Shown here: positions 25,009-34,525 of the stretch, in pieces | Numbering within the stretch: position 1 is the stretch's first letter | How the letters are laid out: each line of letters opens with the position of its first letter | DNA from: Akkermansiaceae bacterium | GTDB lineage: Bacteria; Verrucomicrobiota; Verrucomicrobiia; Verrucomicrobiales; Akkermansiaceae | Reading direction: 5' to 3' | Assembly: GCA_026461385.1 (NCBI GenBank) | Contig: JAPJNB010000078.1 | Coordinates: forward strand, 1 to 49,849 | DNA: 49,849 bases | Program-made: the position numbers and the translations under genes | The notes under the pieces: generated by a model | Told to the model about the DNA's origin: nothing | Databases searched by the model: none | What the model saw: the letters and a program-made list of their open reading frames with translations, nothing else

Positions 25009-26307
25009 TTAACCTAAATCTGCTAGGGCTTGCTCCCCGACCAGTCTCCAAGCATGGTCAACAAGAACACACTTTCCCGCCCAGCCTTCATGGTAACTTT
25101 TTCCGCTTCCATAGAAGTCACCATCTAATACCCTAACTATTGTCGCGTCTTCAACCCAGTCCTGCGTGCAGGCACCACCACTTGCAATGTAACTCGTCAC
25201 TTGGTAATCGCCCATCGTAAGTGGCCACCGCTCTACCACGAATTCGATCTCACCGTCCCCCCGTAACCTCAGGGGCCTAGCATCCACCAGATCGGTTGAT
25301 AAAACGAGTACTGGAACAAGGTCCTTCATGAGTGTAATGCTAATCCTGCAATCGACTAATTCTATCTGAGGCTTCAAGGTGAAAGCGACCCGAATTCGGA
25401 CGGTGCTACCAGAGAATATTTCGGAGATCACGCTGCCTGAACCATTCACAAATTCGACAGACGTAACTTTAGCTTGGCCCGCACCCTTACGATCGATTCG
25501 ATTGACTAATATTGAATTGGATAACTTTCTTGAACTTGCAGCATAGTAATTCAAGGCCTCCTTTGTCATTCCATCGAATCCGATCCTTCCTTCGTCAAGT
25601 AGAATGCACCTACCGCAAAGGTTTTGTATAACCCCGGTCTGATGACTTACAAACAACACGGTTCGCCCACCCTTGGTAGAGGCTTCCTCCATTTTGCCCA
25701 GACATTTTTTTTGAAAGGCAGCATCACCGACGGCAAGGATTTCATCTACAATTAAGACGTCTGGTTCCAAATGCGCTGCCACTGAGAAAGCAAGCCTGAC
25801 GTACATGCCGCTACTGTAGCGTTTTACTGGTGTATCAATAAATTTCTCAATTTCAGAAAAATCAACGATTTCATCAAATTTAGATTTAATTTCAGAGCGA
25901 CGCATTCCTAGAATTGCCCCATTGAGGTAGATGTTTTCTCTTCCACTCAATTCTGGATGAAAGCCAGTCCCGACTTCGAGCAGGCTTGCAACACGTCCAC
26001 GAAGTCTGACCCTGCCGGATGATGGCTCGGTAATACGGCTCAAAATTTTTAACAAGGTTGACTTACCAGCACCATTCCTTCCGATAACGCCCACAACCTC
26101 ACCCTGGCCAATCGAGAAATTGAGATCCTGCAGGGCCCAGAAGTCGTAATCTTTAACGACCAGATCCTTCCGAGCAGCACGCATCCACTCAACGGGTAGT
26201 CGAAGGAGCTGATCTAGCTTATGTCGTAATCCATCCCCATTAGATCTTGCGGCTCCCAATTGATAACACTTTGAAACACCTTCAACGCTAATGATTGCAG
26301 CAGACAT
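25009..26307 (-). CDS. Polysaccharide ABC transporter ATPase, Wzt-like with C-terminal cargo domain
   Basis: About 432 residues. The ATPase part (about 1-240) has Walker A GRNGAGKSTLL near residue 77, signature YSSGMYVRLAFSVA, Walker B PDVLIVDEILAVGD and the switch His in FVSHQTG. A separate beta-rich C-terminal domain (about 280-420, SVEFVNGSG to YVL-type strands) matches Wzt_C, which in O9a-type systems binds the modified end of the finished glycan before export. Presence of that domain implies chain-end recognition. It pairs with the permease gene 16 bases upstream. ATG 26307 is preferred to TTG 26313. Confidence 0.93.
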   Translation of the reverse strand: MSAAIISVEGVSKCYQLGAARSNGDGLRHKLDQLLRLPVEWMRAARKDLVVKDYDFWALQDLNFSIGQGEVVGVIGRNGAGKSTLLKILSRITEPSSGRVRLRGRVASLLEVGTGFHPELSGRENIYLNGAILGMRRSEIKSKFDEIVDFSEIEKFIDTPVKRYSSGMYVRLAFSVAAHLEPDVLIVDEILAVGDAAFQKKCLGKMEEASTKGGRTVLFVSHQTGVIQNLCGRCILLDEGRIGFDGMTKEALNYYAASSRKLSNSILVNRIDRKGAGQAKVTSVEFVNGSGSVISEIFSGSTVRIRVAFTLKPQIELVDCRISITLMKDLVPVLVLSTDLVDARPLRLRGDGEIEFVVERWPLTMGDYQVTSYIASGGACTQDWVEDATIVRVLDGDFYGSGKSYHEGWAGKCVLVDHAWRLVGEQALADLG

Positions 26308-26323
26308 AATCAATTTTAGATAC

Positions 26324-27136
26324 TCAAATTACATCTGCGAATGTTTTCTCGGTCGCCCGGAAATAGCGGATTCCCGTCGCGATGAGAACTAACACAATTA
26401 GCACAGAAGATATGATACTTGGAATGAATGGCGAATTATCACCTAAGATCGACCACCTGAAGCCATCAATGACCCCTACCATTGGATTCAACGAATACCA
26501 TATTTTCCACTTCTCGGGAATGACGTGGCTAGAGAAGCCAACGGGGGATATATAGAGCCCAAACTGGACGATAAATGGAATGATGTATCGTATGTCACGA
26601 TAGGCGACCATTAGGGATGACGCCCATAGACCAGCCCCCAAAGCCGCCCCAACCGCAAGGATCACAAAAAATGGTAGAGCTAGAATGGATAAATGAATTG
26701 GACACTGATAGATCCACATGAGCAAGAGAAGAAGAACGAAGGATATCATGAAATCTACAAGACTTGTAATTACACCACTCACAGGAATAATTAGCCTAGG
26801 AAAATAGATTTTCGAGATCATTCCAGAATTTGCGATGAGACTACTACCAGAATCAGAAAACGCGCTCGCGAAGAACTGCCATGGCACCATCGCTGAAAAG
26901 ACAAGTACCGGATACGGACTCGTTCCAGACGGCATACGAGCTACAACGCCGAATACGACGGTTAAGACAAACATTGTCAAAAGTGGCCGAATCACAGCCC
27001 AGCCGACACCAATAAAAGTCTGTTTATATCTTATTAGTATATCTCTCCATGCTAGAAATAACATCAACTCGCGATACCTCCATATGTCGCGCCAATATTG
27101 ACGTTCAATTTTTCCTTTCTCAATAATTATTTCCAT
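26324..27136 (-). CDS. Polysaccharide ABC-2 type permease, Wzm-like
   Basis: A 270-residue ABC-2 permease with six membrane helices after the amphipathic REL...WRDILIRYKQT motif that marks Wzm/KpsM/TagG proteins. LIIPVSGVITSLVDFMISF and the last cytoplasmic LNPMVGVIDGFRWSILG are family blocks. With the Wzt-like ATPase it moves undecaprenyl-diphosphate-linked polysaccharide across the inner membrane. The two genes are 16 bases apart and clearly co-transcribed. Confidence 0.93.
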   Translation of the reverse strand: MEIIIEKGKIERQYWRDIWRYRELMLFLAWRDILIRYKQTFIGVGWAVIRPLLTMFVLTVVFGVVARMPSGTSPYPVLVFSAMVPWQFFASAFSDSGSSLIANSGMISKIYFPRLIIPVSGVITSLVDFMISFVLLLLLMWIYQCPIHLSILALPFFVILAVGAALGAGLWASSLMVAYRDIRYIIPFIVQFGLYISPVGFSSHVIPEKWKIWYSLNPMVGVIDGFRWSILGDNSPFIPSIISSVLIVLVLIATGIRYFRATEKTFADVI

Positions 27137-27175
27137 ATTCTTTCATGTTTCTCACTGTCCAACATTCTTCTGTGA

Positions 27176-28123
27176 TTACTTGCCCACCGGTTGACTAATA
27201 AGATTGGAGCATTCCACTCGTGACCATCCAAGACCCCGCCTTCGCAGCTTTTGATGCAATCGGAGGGCAATTAACCCCGTCCTTCCGAATAGCATCTCGA
27301 CCTGACAGCGGCTACAGAGTAAACGAAGACACCAAACCTCAAACTTTGCCTCAAAAAAACATTTTTTTACAAGTGAAAGAAGGGTCATTTCACTTTTAGG
27401 AACGAAACTTATACAGCGATTAACAACATCCTGCCATGCAATTGCATGACATAGTGGATCACGCATGGCTGTTACACCGATTCCCAATGTGTCGTTGTAT
27501 TTCTTCACCAAAACCCTTGTATCAAACGCCCATGGCCCTAAACAGGATAACCTAAACGCTAACTCATGATCTTCGAGAAGCATGAGGTCCTCGCAGAATC
27601 CGCCAACCGACTCAAATGTTGAACGCCAAATGAGTGCAACTTGGTTGAACAATAAAAACCTACTCCCAATAACCTTACTGGGCCTTGGCCAGTATCCATG
27701 CGTCAAACTGCAGTCGATGCTAGCAACCTCAAATGAGGTATCGTGGTCTCCATTTGCCCCCAATATCAACGCGTTGCAAATGCAGCAGGGAACTTGTTTG
27801 CCAGCCCGGACCAGTGAATTCACTTGAATTTCAATCTTTTCGGGTTCCCAGCAATCGTCCGAATCTAGAAACGATAGAAATTCACCGGCAGCAAACCTTG
27901 CTCCAGCATTCCTTGCCGCCGATGGGCCGGATCTTGATTGAGATAGCCATCGAAGTCTCTTACCGTACGATTCGAGAATGATGCCTGTCCCATCTGTTGA
28001 ACCGTCATCAACAACGATCAGTTCTATATCCGCATGGGTTTGCGCCAAAGCACTGTCGATCGCACGCCTTATACAATCAGATCGATTATACGTCGGTATG
28101 ATTATTGAAACTAAATGACTCAC
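27176..28123 (-). CDS. Family 2 glycosyltransferase
   Basis: About 315 residues. HLVSIIIPTYNRSDCIRRAI, LIVVDDGSTDGTG and FLSFLDSDDCWEPEKIE are the standard GT2 nucleotide and DxD motifs, with LLLEDHELAFRLS (ED) as the acceptor/catalytic region. The C-terminal tail is basic with cysteines. The GTG at 28123 lies five bases beyond the stop of the polymerase-like gene and gives a normal N-terminus. TTG 28144 is an alternative that overlaps it by 17 bases. It probably adds one sugar of the repeat. Confidence 0.85.
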   Translation of the reverse strand: MSHLVSIIIPTYNRSDCIRRAIDSALAQTHADIELIVVDDGSTDGTGIILESYGKRLRWLSQSRSGPSAARNAGARFAAGEFLSFLDSDDCWEPEKIEIQVNSLVRAGKQVPCCICNALILGANGDHDTSFEVASIDCSLTHGYWPRPSKVIGSRFLLFNQVALIWRSTFESVGGFCEDLMLLEDHELAFRLSCLGPWAFDTRVLVKKYNDTLGIGVTAMRDPLCHAIAWQDVVNRCISFVPKSEMTLLSLVKKCFFEAKFEVWCLRLLCSRCQVEMLFGRTGLIALRLHQKLRRRGLGWSRVECSNLISQPVGK

Positions 28124-28127
28124 AGGG

Positions 28128-29501
28128 CTACGCGTTGCTATCAAAAATTATTTGTGAATTGGACACACCCATTGTGAAAAGGGTTCTTTGCATGTTACTC
28201 GACTTCATGGTGGTTGCTGGGTTGTTTGCATATCTCCTGCTTGTATTCATTGATCCCGAAGAAAAGACAGAGCTCACAACTGCAATATTTAACCATAGAA
28301 AAATAATTGATTGATCGAAATAGGCGACAGAGAGCCCAGTAACAGCGTGTGCAAAGAGTGAAGATCCGATGCACCACACCAAAAAAACCATGCTCATATC
28401 TTTTGGTGATAGCATCTCGCAGACCTTGCCAACCCAGCAGAACGCAGTCCACATGATCCAAGTGAAGAAGATCAGGCCAAGAACACCGGCAGTAACCCCA
28501 AAACCAATGTAGATGTTAGTAATATCCGTATGATGTGGATCAAGAGCGAACCCTTGATTCGGCATCCAGTGCCGTGTTTCATCAGTCCCAAAAGCCCACC
28601 ATTCCGAGAGGTGTTTGAATGTCTGCTCGATCAAATAGGACCGGTGCCACCCAGTACTTCCACCTGAAATATCGATCTTTGAAATCAAATAATATGGAGG
28701 CTTTGACATTGTTAACATGAGGATGACGTAAAGACCAACCGCCCCCATCTTAATCGTTGGCACATAGGCTCGATGTCGAAACAGGATGATCGCACCCAAT
28801 CCTGCAAGGGTGCTCATCACAGGTCCACTTGATGCACTTGTAAGAGTAATTACTAGGGCTGCAATGATCCCTACGACTGCTTTATTTGGGTGAGTCTTAA
28901 AAATCCCAATAAACAAAGGCAAGCAAGTTGCGCCAACTGTGCCTGCAAGGATGGGATGCCTAAACGGACCTTGTGCACGCAACGAGCCCTCCCGAATCAA
29001 AACGTGATTTGGCACACCACCGAATGAAGAGAACAGGTTCTTCCCAACATATTTTTCATAGATCATTTCAAATGCGATTGGGATGAGTAATAATGCTACC
29101 ATGCAAAGCACGTATGTCACCTCATTCAGGTCTACACACCAAATTCGAATTAAAAAATAGAATAGAATTTGGTTAAAGGCAATCCCACAGGCATATACAA
29201 TTCCAGCGCGGGACTGATCATGAAACATGCTACAGAAAATAACCCATAACCCCCAACCGATCATTAAGAGATCGATGAGATTCATTTTTCCCGGCAATCT
29301 CTCACTCCTCAGGCAAACCCGTATGACCCCAACCAGAAGAAGCATCCGATAAATCGGTAGTGATGCAGGGCCGATCTTTATTCCCTGTGCCATCGTCATA
29401 TAAGTACAGCCAACGAGAAGTGGTACGACGGCCAGTCTGCGTGGCACTATCATGAGAGCGACCGCAGCGGCAAGAAAGAATATAGTGGCTAAGGAATTCA
29501 T
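28128..29501 (-). CDS. O-antigen polymerase/ligase-like membrane protein (Wzy/WaaL superfamily)
   Basis: A 457-residue protein with about 10-12 hydrophobic helices. A long periplasmic loop between later helices contains WHRSYLIEQTFKHLSEWWAFGTDE and HHTDITNIYIGFGV. These resemble the Arg/His-bearing loop of Wzy_C/O-antigen ligases (R..l...a......p..G.G and HN...). It either polymerises repeat units (Wzy) or transfers glycan to a lipid or protein acceptor (WaaL-like). In an ABC-exporter locus a ligase role would be unusual but possible. The end overlaps or abuts the next GT2 gene. The identification is by topology and loop pattern. Confidence 0.75.
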   Translation of the reverse strand: MNSLATIFFLAAAVALMIVPRRLAVVPLLVGCTYMTMAQGIKIGPASLPIYRMLLLVGVIRVCLRSERLPGKMNLIDLLMIGWGLWVIFCSMFHDQSRAGIVYACGIAFNQILFYFLIRIWCVDLNEVTYVLCMVALLLIPIAFEMIYEKYVGKNLFSSFGGVPNHVLIREGSLRAQGPFRHPILAGTVGATCLPLFIGIFKTHPNKAVVGIIAALVITLTSASSGPVMSTLAGLGAIILFRHRAYVPTIKMGAVGLYVILMLTMSKPPYYLISKIDISGGSTGWHRSYLIEQTFKHLSEWWAFGTDETRHWMPNQGFALDPHHTDITNIYIGFGVTAGVLGLIFFTWIMWTAFCWVGKVCEMLSPKDMSMVFLVWCIGSSLFAHAVTGLSVAYFDQSIIFLWLNIAVVSSVFSSGSMNTSRRYANNPATTMKSSNMQRTLFTMGVSNSQIIFDSNA

Positions 29502-29578
29502 TCAGTGCAAATCCAGGAAACAACCACGGTCCGTGTGTAGTTTTAAAGGAATCGTTCCACGCTATTCTCTCAATCATA

Positions 29579-30742
29579 CTACGATAGTTTGAATGATTTG
29601 ATCCCATCAATTACCCTGTCTAATTCAGAAGCAATAATACTATTATGAAATGGGAGTCTAATGATTCGATCGCTTATCGATTCGGTTACTGGACAGTCAC
29701 CTAACGATGATCCAAACTTGATACCCATGCTCGAAAGATGGAGTGGCAGATAATGAAATGGGCTTGTTATATTCAACTGCTTAAGATGCTGAATTAGTCC
29801 CTGCCTTGTCGCCAATGATGGCATAAGCAAATAGTACATATGGAAGGCTTGATCGCAGTATGATGGCACATTGGGCTGCGTAACACCAACGTTTTCGGCC
29901 CACCTTCTTAGGGAATGATCATATAATTTCCATATGCTTTCACGAAATGCTTGAATTTCATCACTCACTTCGAATTGTGCATACAAATAGGCTGAGAGCA
30001 GATCTGATGGAAGGTGACTCGACCCGATATCGACCCATGTATATTTGTCAACCAAACCTCTGAAGAATCGGTTTCTGTTGGTACCTTTTTCTCGAATGAT
30101 CTCTGCCCGCTCGGTGTACTTGTTTTCGTTAATCAGTAATGCACCACCCTCACCGCAGTTAAAATTCTTGGTCTCATGGAAACTTTGCGCAGCCATCGCG
30201 CCGATCGTTCCAAGGTTCTTCCCCTTATACTTTCCGAATAGTCCGTGCGCATTGTCTTCCACAACTGGAACGCCATATGAATCTGCAATGCCCATGATCT
30301 CATCCATTTCGCAAGCAACCCCTGCGTAGTGCACTGGAACGATTGCCTTGGTTCGACTCCCAATAAGGGCTTCAAGGCGTTCAACATCGAGATTAAGCGT
30401 GTCGGGTTTAATGTCGCAAAATACTGGCGTTGCCCCACGGAGTACAAATGCGTTTGCCGTTGATACAAAGGTAAAAGAAGGGAGAATAACCTCATCACCC
30501 GGCTGGATATTCAAAAGAACTGCTGCCATCTCCAATGCGTCCGTGCAGGAAGTCGTCATCAGGGCCCTTGCAACACCAATCTTACGTTCAAGAAATCCTT
30601 GGCATCGTTTAGTGAATGGACCATCGCCGCAAGTATGTGCATTTTCAACGGCTAATTGCATGTACATAAATGAGTTCTTCGCGACATAGGGGCGGTTGAA
30701 CTCTATCGCATCGTTTATGCATTCGCTAATTAGTGTTTTCAT
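29579..30742 (-). CDS. wecE: dTDP-4-amino-4,6-dideoxygalactose transaminase
   Basis: 387 residues, closely following E. coli WecE/RffA from end to end: FNRPYVAKNS, CGDGPFTKRCQ, TTSCTDALEMAAVLLNIQ, GDEVILPSFTFVSTANAFVL, VPVHYAGVACEMD, and EKGTNRNRFFRGLVDKYTW. The PLP lysine is Lys192 in SFHETKNF. It converts dTDP-4-keto-6-deoxyglucose to dTDP-Fuc4N using glutamate. RmlA and RmlB, needed for its substrate, are not in the window and must be elsewhere. ATG 30742 matches the WecE start. A GTG at 30841 would add 33 residues without family similarity. Confidence 0.92.
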   Translation of the reverse strand: MKTLISECINDAIEFNRPYVAKNSFMYMQLAVENAHTCGDGPFTKRCQGFLERKIGVARALMTTSCTDALEMAAVLLNIQPGDEVILPSFTFVSTANAFVLRGATPVFCDIKPDTLNLDVERLEALIGSRTKAIVPVHYAGVACEMDEIMGIADSYGVPVVEDNAHGLFGKYKGKNLGTIGAMAAQSFHETKNFNCGEGGALLINENKYTERAEIIREKGTNRNRFFRGLVDKYTWVDIGSSHLPSDLLSAYLYAQFEVSDEIQAFRESIWKLYDHSLRRWAENVGVTQPNVPSYCDQAFHMYYLLMPSLATRQGLIQHLKQLNITSPFHYLPLHLSSMGIKFGSSLGDCPVTESISDRIIRLPFHNSIIASELDRVIDGIKSFKLS

Positions 30743-30858
30743 GATAAAATTTTGCTGCCCATCTTCGGTTTGCGCCTCGCAATTCTCGAGAACAGCAGAT
30801 CGGGTGCCACTTGATCGATCACGTCGTTTTCTTACCTTCACAACAGGTGACGAAGTTG

Positions 30859-32034
30859 CTAGTTTGCCAGCGAGTGGTGTCGCGCAACCATCCGCTTGTA
30901 GGACTCAAACATCTTCCGTCCTGCTGCATGCCATGTGAGCTCATCAATGGTTTCATTTGACCTATTTCTTAGTTTATTCAATAGACCCCGATTTCCATCC
31001 AAACGAGAAAGGTGTTCAGAGAGGGCCTGAACATCACCCGCACGGTGAACAAGTGCGTTAACATCGTGCTCGCAAATTGCCCCTGACGATTCTGATGCCA
31101 GTAGCAAGCAACCAGCACCCCTGGCATCATAAGATACAAGCGCGCTACCCTCCTCAATACTTGGCAAAATCAGGACGTCACAATTCTGCATCACGTCTGA
31201 GAGGTCTCTGCGGAATCCAAGTCGTGATACGCTCGGGTGTGACAACTTTTCTGCTAGGCACTCCGCATACCCAGGAATGAACTCGCCCGCGATCAGAAAT
31301 TTCCCAGTCTTACAAGCTGTGGACGACAACCACGCATCCAATGCATAATGCAAACCCTTTCGTGGAGTGCATGCTGCGGCGAATAGAACCGTAAGGCCAT
31401 CGCTCCTCTTGGCCTTAATTTGCCGCGAGCTGAGTGATGGCTTGTATCCATATTGAAATCGTTCCATTTTATCGGGTACAAATCCTTGATCTATAAAAGT
31501 CTGCGCGACAAACTCAGAAGGACAAAAGAGGTAGTCAGCAACCTGATACTCAATTTCCTCACGTTTTAGCTGTGCAGCGTTGAACTTGTGTGAACTGCCA
31601 CGAGGCATCTTTAAACCAAGTTCTTCACATTCATTGCGGACCACCTCATAGGCGTAGCGTGTATGGGCATTGCAACGCTCAAGAACTGTTGGAATACCCA
31701 ATTCTTTGGCGACTCGCATGGTCTGAAGCGAGCCAAGTGCAAAACAGTGAACGATGTCAAAATTTTTTCCTTTTTTACGGAGCCATTGAGCGGCAAGCCA
31801 ATCATGAATCTTACAAGAGCAAAGTCTCCCAAACAAGCGATAAGGAATCCGGAATCTGCCATGACTAAGCGTGCTTTTCACGTGAATCCCATCGGAGAAT
31901 TTCTTATGTATTACCCCTGCACACACAGTGACCTCGGCACCAGCTTTACGTAGGGCCTCGACATGCTCCCATGCTGCATAACAAACACCACCAGCGCCAA
32001 TCTTATGTGGAAAGCTATAGAAAACCCGTATCAT
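30859..32034 (-). CDS. Family 4 glycosyltransferase (GT-B fold)
   Basis: A 391-residue protein. MIRVFYSFPHKIGAGGVCYAA is the glycine-rich acceptor-side loop. A linker with FCPSEFVAQTFIDQGF is followed by TVLFAAACTPRKGLHYALDA and FLIAGEF. The donor site ILPSIEEGSALVSYDARGAG contains the E-x7-E pattern typical of GT4. The end VALHRAGD-like segment closes the domain. It probably transfers one repeat-unit sugar. There is a 116-base gap to the wecE start. Confidence 0.87.
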   Translation of the reverse strand: MIRVFYSFPHKIGAGGVCYAAWEHVEALRKAGAEVTVCAGVIHKKFSDGIHVKSTLSHGRFRIPYRLFGRLCSCKIHDWLAAQWLRKKGKNFDIVHCFALGSLQTMRVAKELGIPTVLERCNAHTRYAYEVVRNECEELGLKMPRGSSHKFNAAQLKREEIEYQVADYLFCPSEFVAQTFIDQGFVPDKMERFQYGYKPSLSSRQIKAKRSDGLTVLFAAACTPRKGLHYALDAWLSSTACKTGKFLIAGEFIPGYAECLAEKLSHPSVSRLGFRRDLSDVMQNCDVLILPSIEEGSALVSYDARGAGCLLLASESSGAICEHDVNALVHRAGDVQALSEHLSRLDGNRGLLNKLRNRSNETIDELTWHAAGRKMFESYKRMVARHHSLAN

Positions 32035-32100
32035 AAATCAGTTCCGAAAATTGATGATAGATTCCTGTGACGATCAGTTAACGAATTACGCGTGTTGCAC

Positions 32101-34383
32101 CTATTGTCCTATTACTCTCAGACCTTTTGGGGCAGTTGGACGAATCTCAATGACCCCATGGTTTGTGACAGTTTGGGACCCTGTCGTTGCAATGAGCGAC
32201 ATGCTATTGAAGGTTGCAAGGGTTGCCTGCTCGGTTCTAAATTGGAAATTCTGGGCGATAGCAACAGGAAGGGCGCCGTTGGCCGATACGGTCACACCAT
32301 AAGTCTTTGTAGCCACGTCGACTGAGATCTTAAAGCTATAGATGACCCCAGGTGAATACGGGTAGTCGATTGCAGATGCGTACGCGCCACCATTTCTCAC
32401 ATCAATCCTTCCGCTGCTATTAAATCTAACAATGCAAGCGAGGTCAGAATAGGCTGTAATTGGTGAGACGCCCCCAAGCCCCACCACAGCGTCAATGTTA
32501 TTCCCAGATGCGACCATATCGAATCCATAGGTAAACGGGATTGTCTTTTGGGGAAAAATTACTGAATTCCAAATCGTACTACCAACTACAGCACCAATCA
32601 GGTAGTTTCCGGTTACGGTCGGGCTCGACAGAATCCCAGCTTTCTGAGTGAATGATTTTATCGTCGTCGTTGTGGGTACTGAAATTGGGGCAGCAAAGAT
32701 GGAGCTGGTTGACGTCGGATCCGTCCCATCTAGGGTGAAGCGTATGGTAGACCCAACGGTCGAGCTGCTAATCGTTACCGACTGTGGCGTACTGAAAGCA
32801 CCCGGGGGTGGGGTGAAGGCTGGGGTGCCAGCAGCAATCACAATTTCTGCCTGTGCAACCGCACTTGAGGTAAGGCCGGTTGCGGATGCCACTGCCTTGA
32901 TTGTCGTCGTTGTTGCAACACTTATTGGACCGTTGTAAACTTGGTCCGGGCTGACTGGAACACTTCCATTAAGTGTGTACCGTATAGTCGCGGACGGTGT
33001 CGTTGTCGCAATTGATACTGATTGGGGGGTATCGAAGCTACCACTCGAAGGAGTGATTGTTGGCAGAACCGCCGCGTTGCTAATGGGAGGGGGTGCCGCA
33101 CCTTGTTTATACGCTGCATACATCTCAGCAGTGAAAGTCGTCCCATCTCCAGCAATCGAGTGGTATCGCTCCATGTATCCAAAAGCCGGTGGATGATTCC
33201 ACACAAGGCTAGCACCCATGATGTATGCCGCCAACCAAGGTCCCATCATACCCGGACCAACCACCGAACGGTATCCAGTATTCCACGTGCGATTGTCCCA
33301 GAATGGCTCCCAGCGGTGCCTAACACCCCATTCTGCGATCCCAACGTCCTGCTGGATATAGGTCGCCGTCACATACCCTGGATAGTTCATATTTACCACT
33401 CGACCCACATCGGCCTGAGTCACGAAAAATGTTTGGGTATCCTCTTGAAAAATATCAGTGTTGCCCGCCATCGCCTTGAGGGCTTGGTCGTTGAGCATCA
33501 AAGCAGCCATGACAAGCGGCAACTTGCGCCCGCACTTATGGCCGCCATCGTGATAATAGCCACCACCGTTCTGCACATAGGCAAAGATATCCAATCCATT
33601 CTGCACCAGCTGAATCGCGATCGGTTGCTTGTCCGCGAGAGGTTGGCTGGTATTGAGCCATAAGCCAACCTGGCCAAACTTCATCGCAGTTTCACGGCCA
33701 TATTGTTTGTCACCATCTGCCGTATTGTCGACTGGTTGGAGGCTATTACCCGACCAAATGCCTGCCCATTCAAACCAAGGAAGGGCGGGAACCTGTGACT
33801 GAATTGTTACTTTCGACGGTGTCGATGGCACTGGAGGGAAATTCTGCAGGACTCCCCAATTGAGTTGACTCGCATTCCACTTCACGGTGCGATCCGTCCC
33901 AAATATACTTGGGCGGAAACTACCTGACGGTGGGGTACTTCCTAACACTGTAAGAGCGCATACCGTTTTGAGATAGGTTGGGTAAACCCACTGACTATTT
34001 GCCGAAACCAAGACGTCATTTACCTTTAGGGTGAACGGGATTGAGAGCGCGACGTTGAGTGATGGCTGATAGGATATCGATGGAGTGATAGACGGATGGC
34101 TGTCAAACCCCTGCGCAGCGTTCGGAATTGGATTGATCATCGAGCCGTGCTGCACCCCATCGACGCTCTGTGTGGGATTCGGACTGATGCCGGTGATTGT
34201 AACAGGTCCAATCACCCATGGTTCACCATTGGCAAATGACCCCGTGGCCCTGTCCAATGAGAAATTCCATGTAATTCCCTTGTAGCTTACTGAGCTTGCG
34301 GCATATAATTCAGTAGCTTGCGCAATCATGCCACTGATGCCGATTATGAGAACTTTGTACCGATACGTGGAGAGATAAAACAT
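32101..34383 (-). CDS. Large secreted protein with two CHB_HEX_C-like repeats, unknown function
   Basis: About 760 residues. A signal peptide is likely (hydrophobic KVLIIGISGMIAQ, cleavage near LYA-AS). A long N-terminal part (about 30-435) has YKGITWNFSLDRATGSFANGEP, a Gly/Trp-rich region and a probable alpha-helical toroid with YHDGGHKCGRKLPLVMAAL. I do not recognise this as a named family, but similar proteins seem to occur in planctomycetes and verrucomicrobia. Two tandem modules of about 80 residues (about 440-600) follow, each with STPQSV.I, GSTIRFTLDGTDPTS and PTTTTIK. These match the chitobiase/hexosaminidase C-terminal type-1 repeat. A beta-rich C-terminal domain ends the protein. 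It may be a glycan-binding or degrading protein of the locus. GTG 34407 is an alternative start. Confidence 0.7.
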   Translation of the reverse strand: MFYLSTYRYKVLIIGISGMIAQATELYAASSVSYKGITWNFSLDRATGSFANGEPWVIGPVTITGISPNPTQSVDGVQHGSMINPIPNAAQGFDSHPSITPSISYQPSLNVALSIPFTLKVNDVLVSANSQWVYPTYLKTVCALTVLGSTPPSGSFRPSIFGTDRTVKWNASQLNWGVLQNFPPVPSTPSKVTIQSQVPALPWFEWAGIWSGNSLQPVDNTADGDKQYGRETAMKFGQVGLWLNTSQPLADKQPIAIQLVQNGLDIFAYVQNGGGYYHDGGHKCGRKLPLVMAALMLNDQALKAMAGNTDIFQEDTQTFFVTQADVGRVVNMNYPGYVTATYIQQDVGIAEWGVRHRWEPFWDNRTWNTGYRSVVGPGMMGPWLAAYIMGASLVWNHPPAFGYMERYHSIAGDGTTFTAEMYAAYKQGAAPPPISNAAVLPTITPSSGSFDTPQSVSIATTTPSATIRYTLNGSVPVSPDQVYNGPISVATTTTIKAVASATGLTSSAVAQAEIVIAAGTPAFTPPPGAFSTPQSVTISSSTVGSTIRFTLDGTDPTSTSSIFAAPISVPTTTTIKSFTQKAGILSSPTVTGNYLIGAVVGSTIWNSVIFPQKTIPFTYGFDMVASGNNIDAVVGLGGVSPITAYSDLACIVRFNSSGRIDVRNGGAYASAIDYPYSPGVIYSFKISVDVATKTYGVTVSANGALPVAIAQNFQFRTEQATLATFNSMSLIATTGSQTVTNHGVIEIRPTAPKGLRVIGQ

Positions 34384-34525
34384 TGTCGTAGATTTAGGTA
34401 TTTTCACAATAGACCATCATTTATCCTCATGGCAAGATTGTTTTGATTGTGCCTCGCTGTATGGAGACATTATTGTGGTTTACAGGCAGAGCCTGAAAGC
34501 CCTTGAATCACGAATATCTTGCTAA

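Noticed and set aside
29302..29610. 102-residue minus-strand frame spanning the wecE/polymerase gap
   Set aside because: Overlaps both genes in another frame and has no recognisable content.
34483..34495. CAGGC-AGA-GCCTG stem-loop after the 296-residue glycosyltransferase gene region
   Set aside because: Only 5 bp and no T-tract on either strand, so not called as a terminator.
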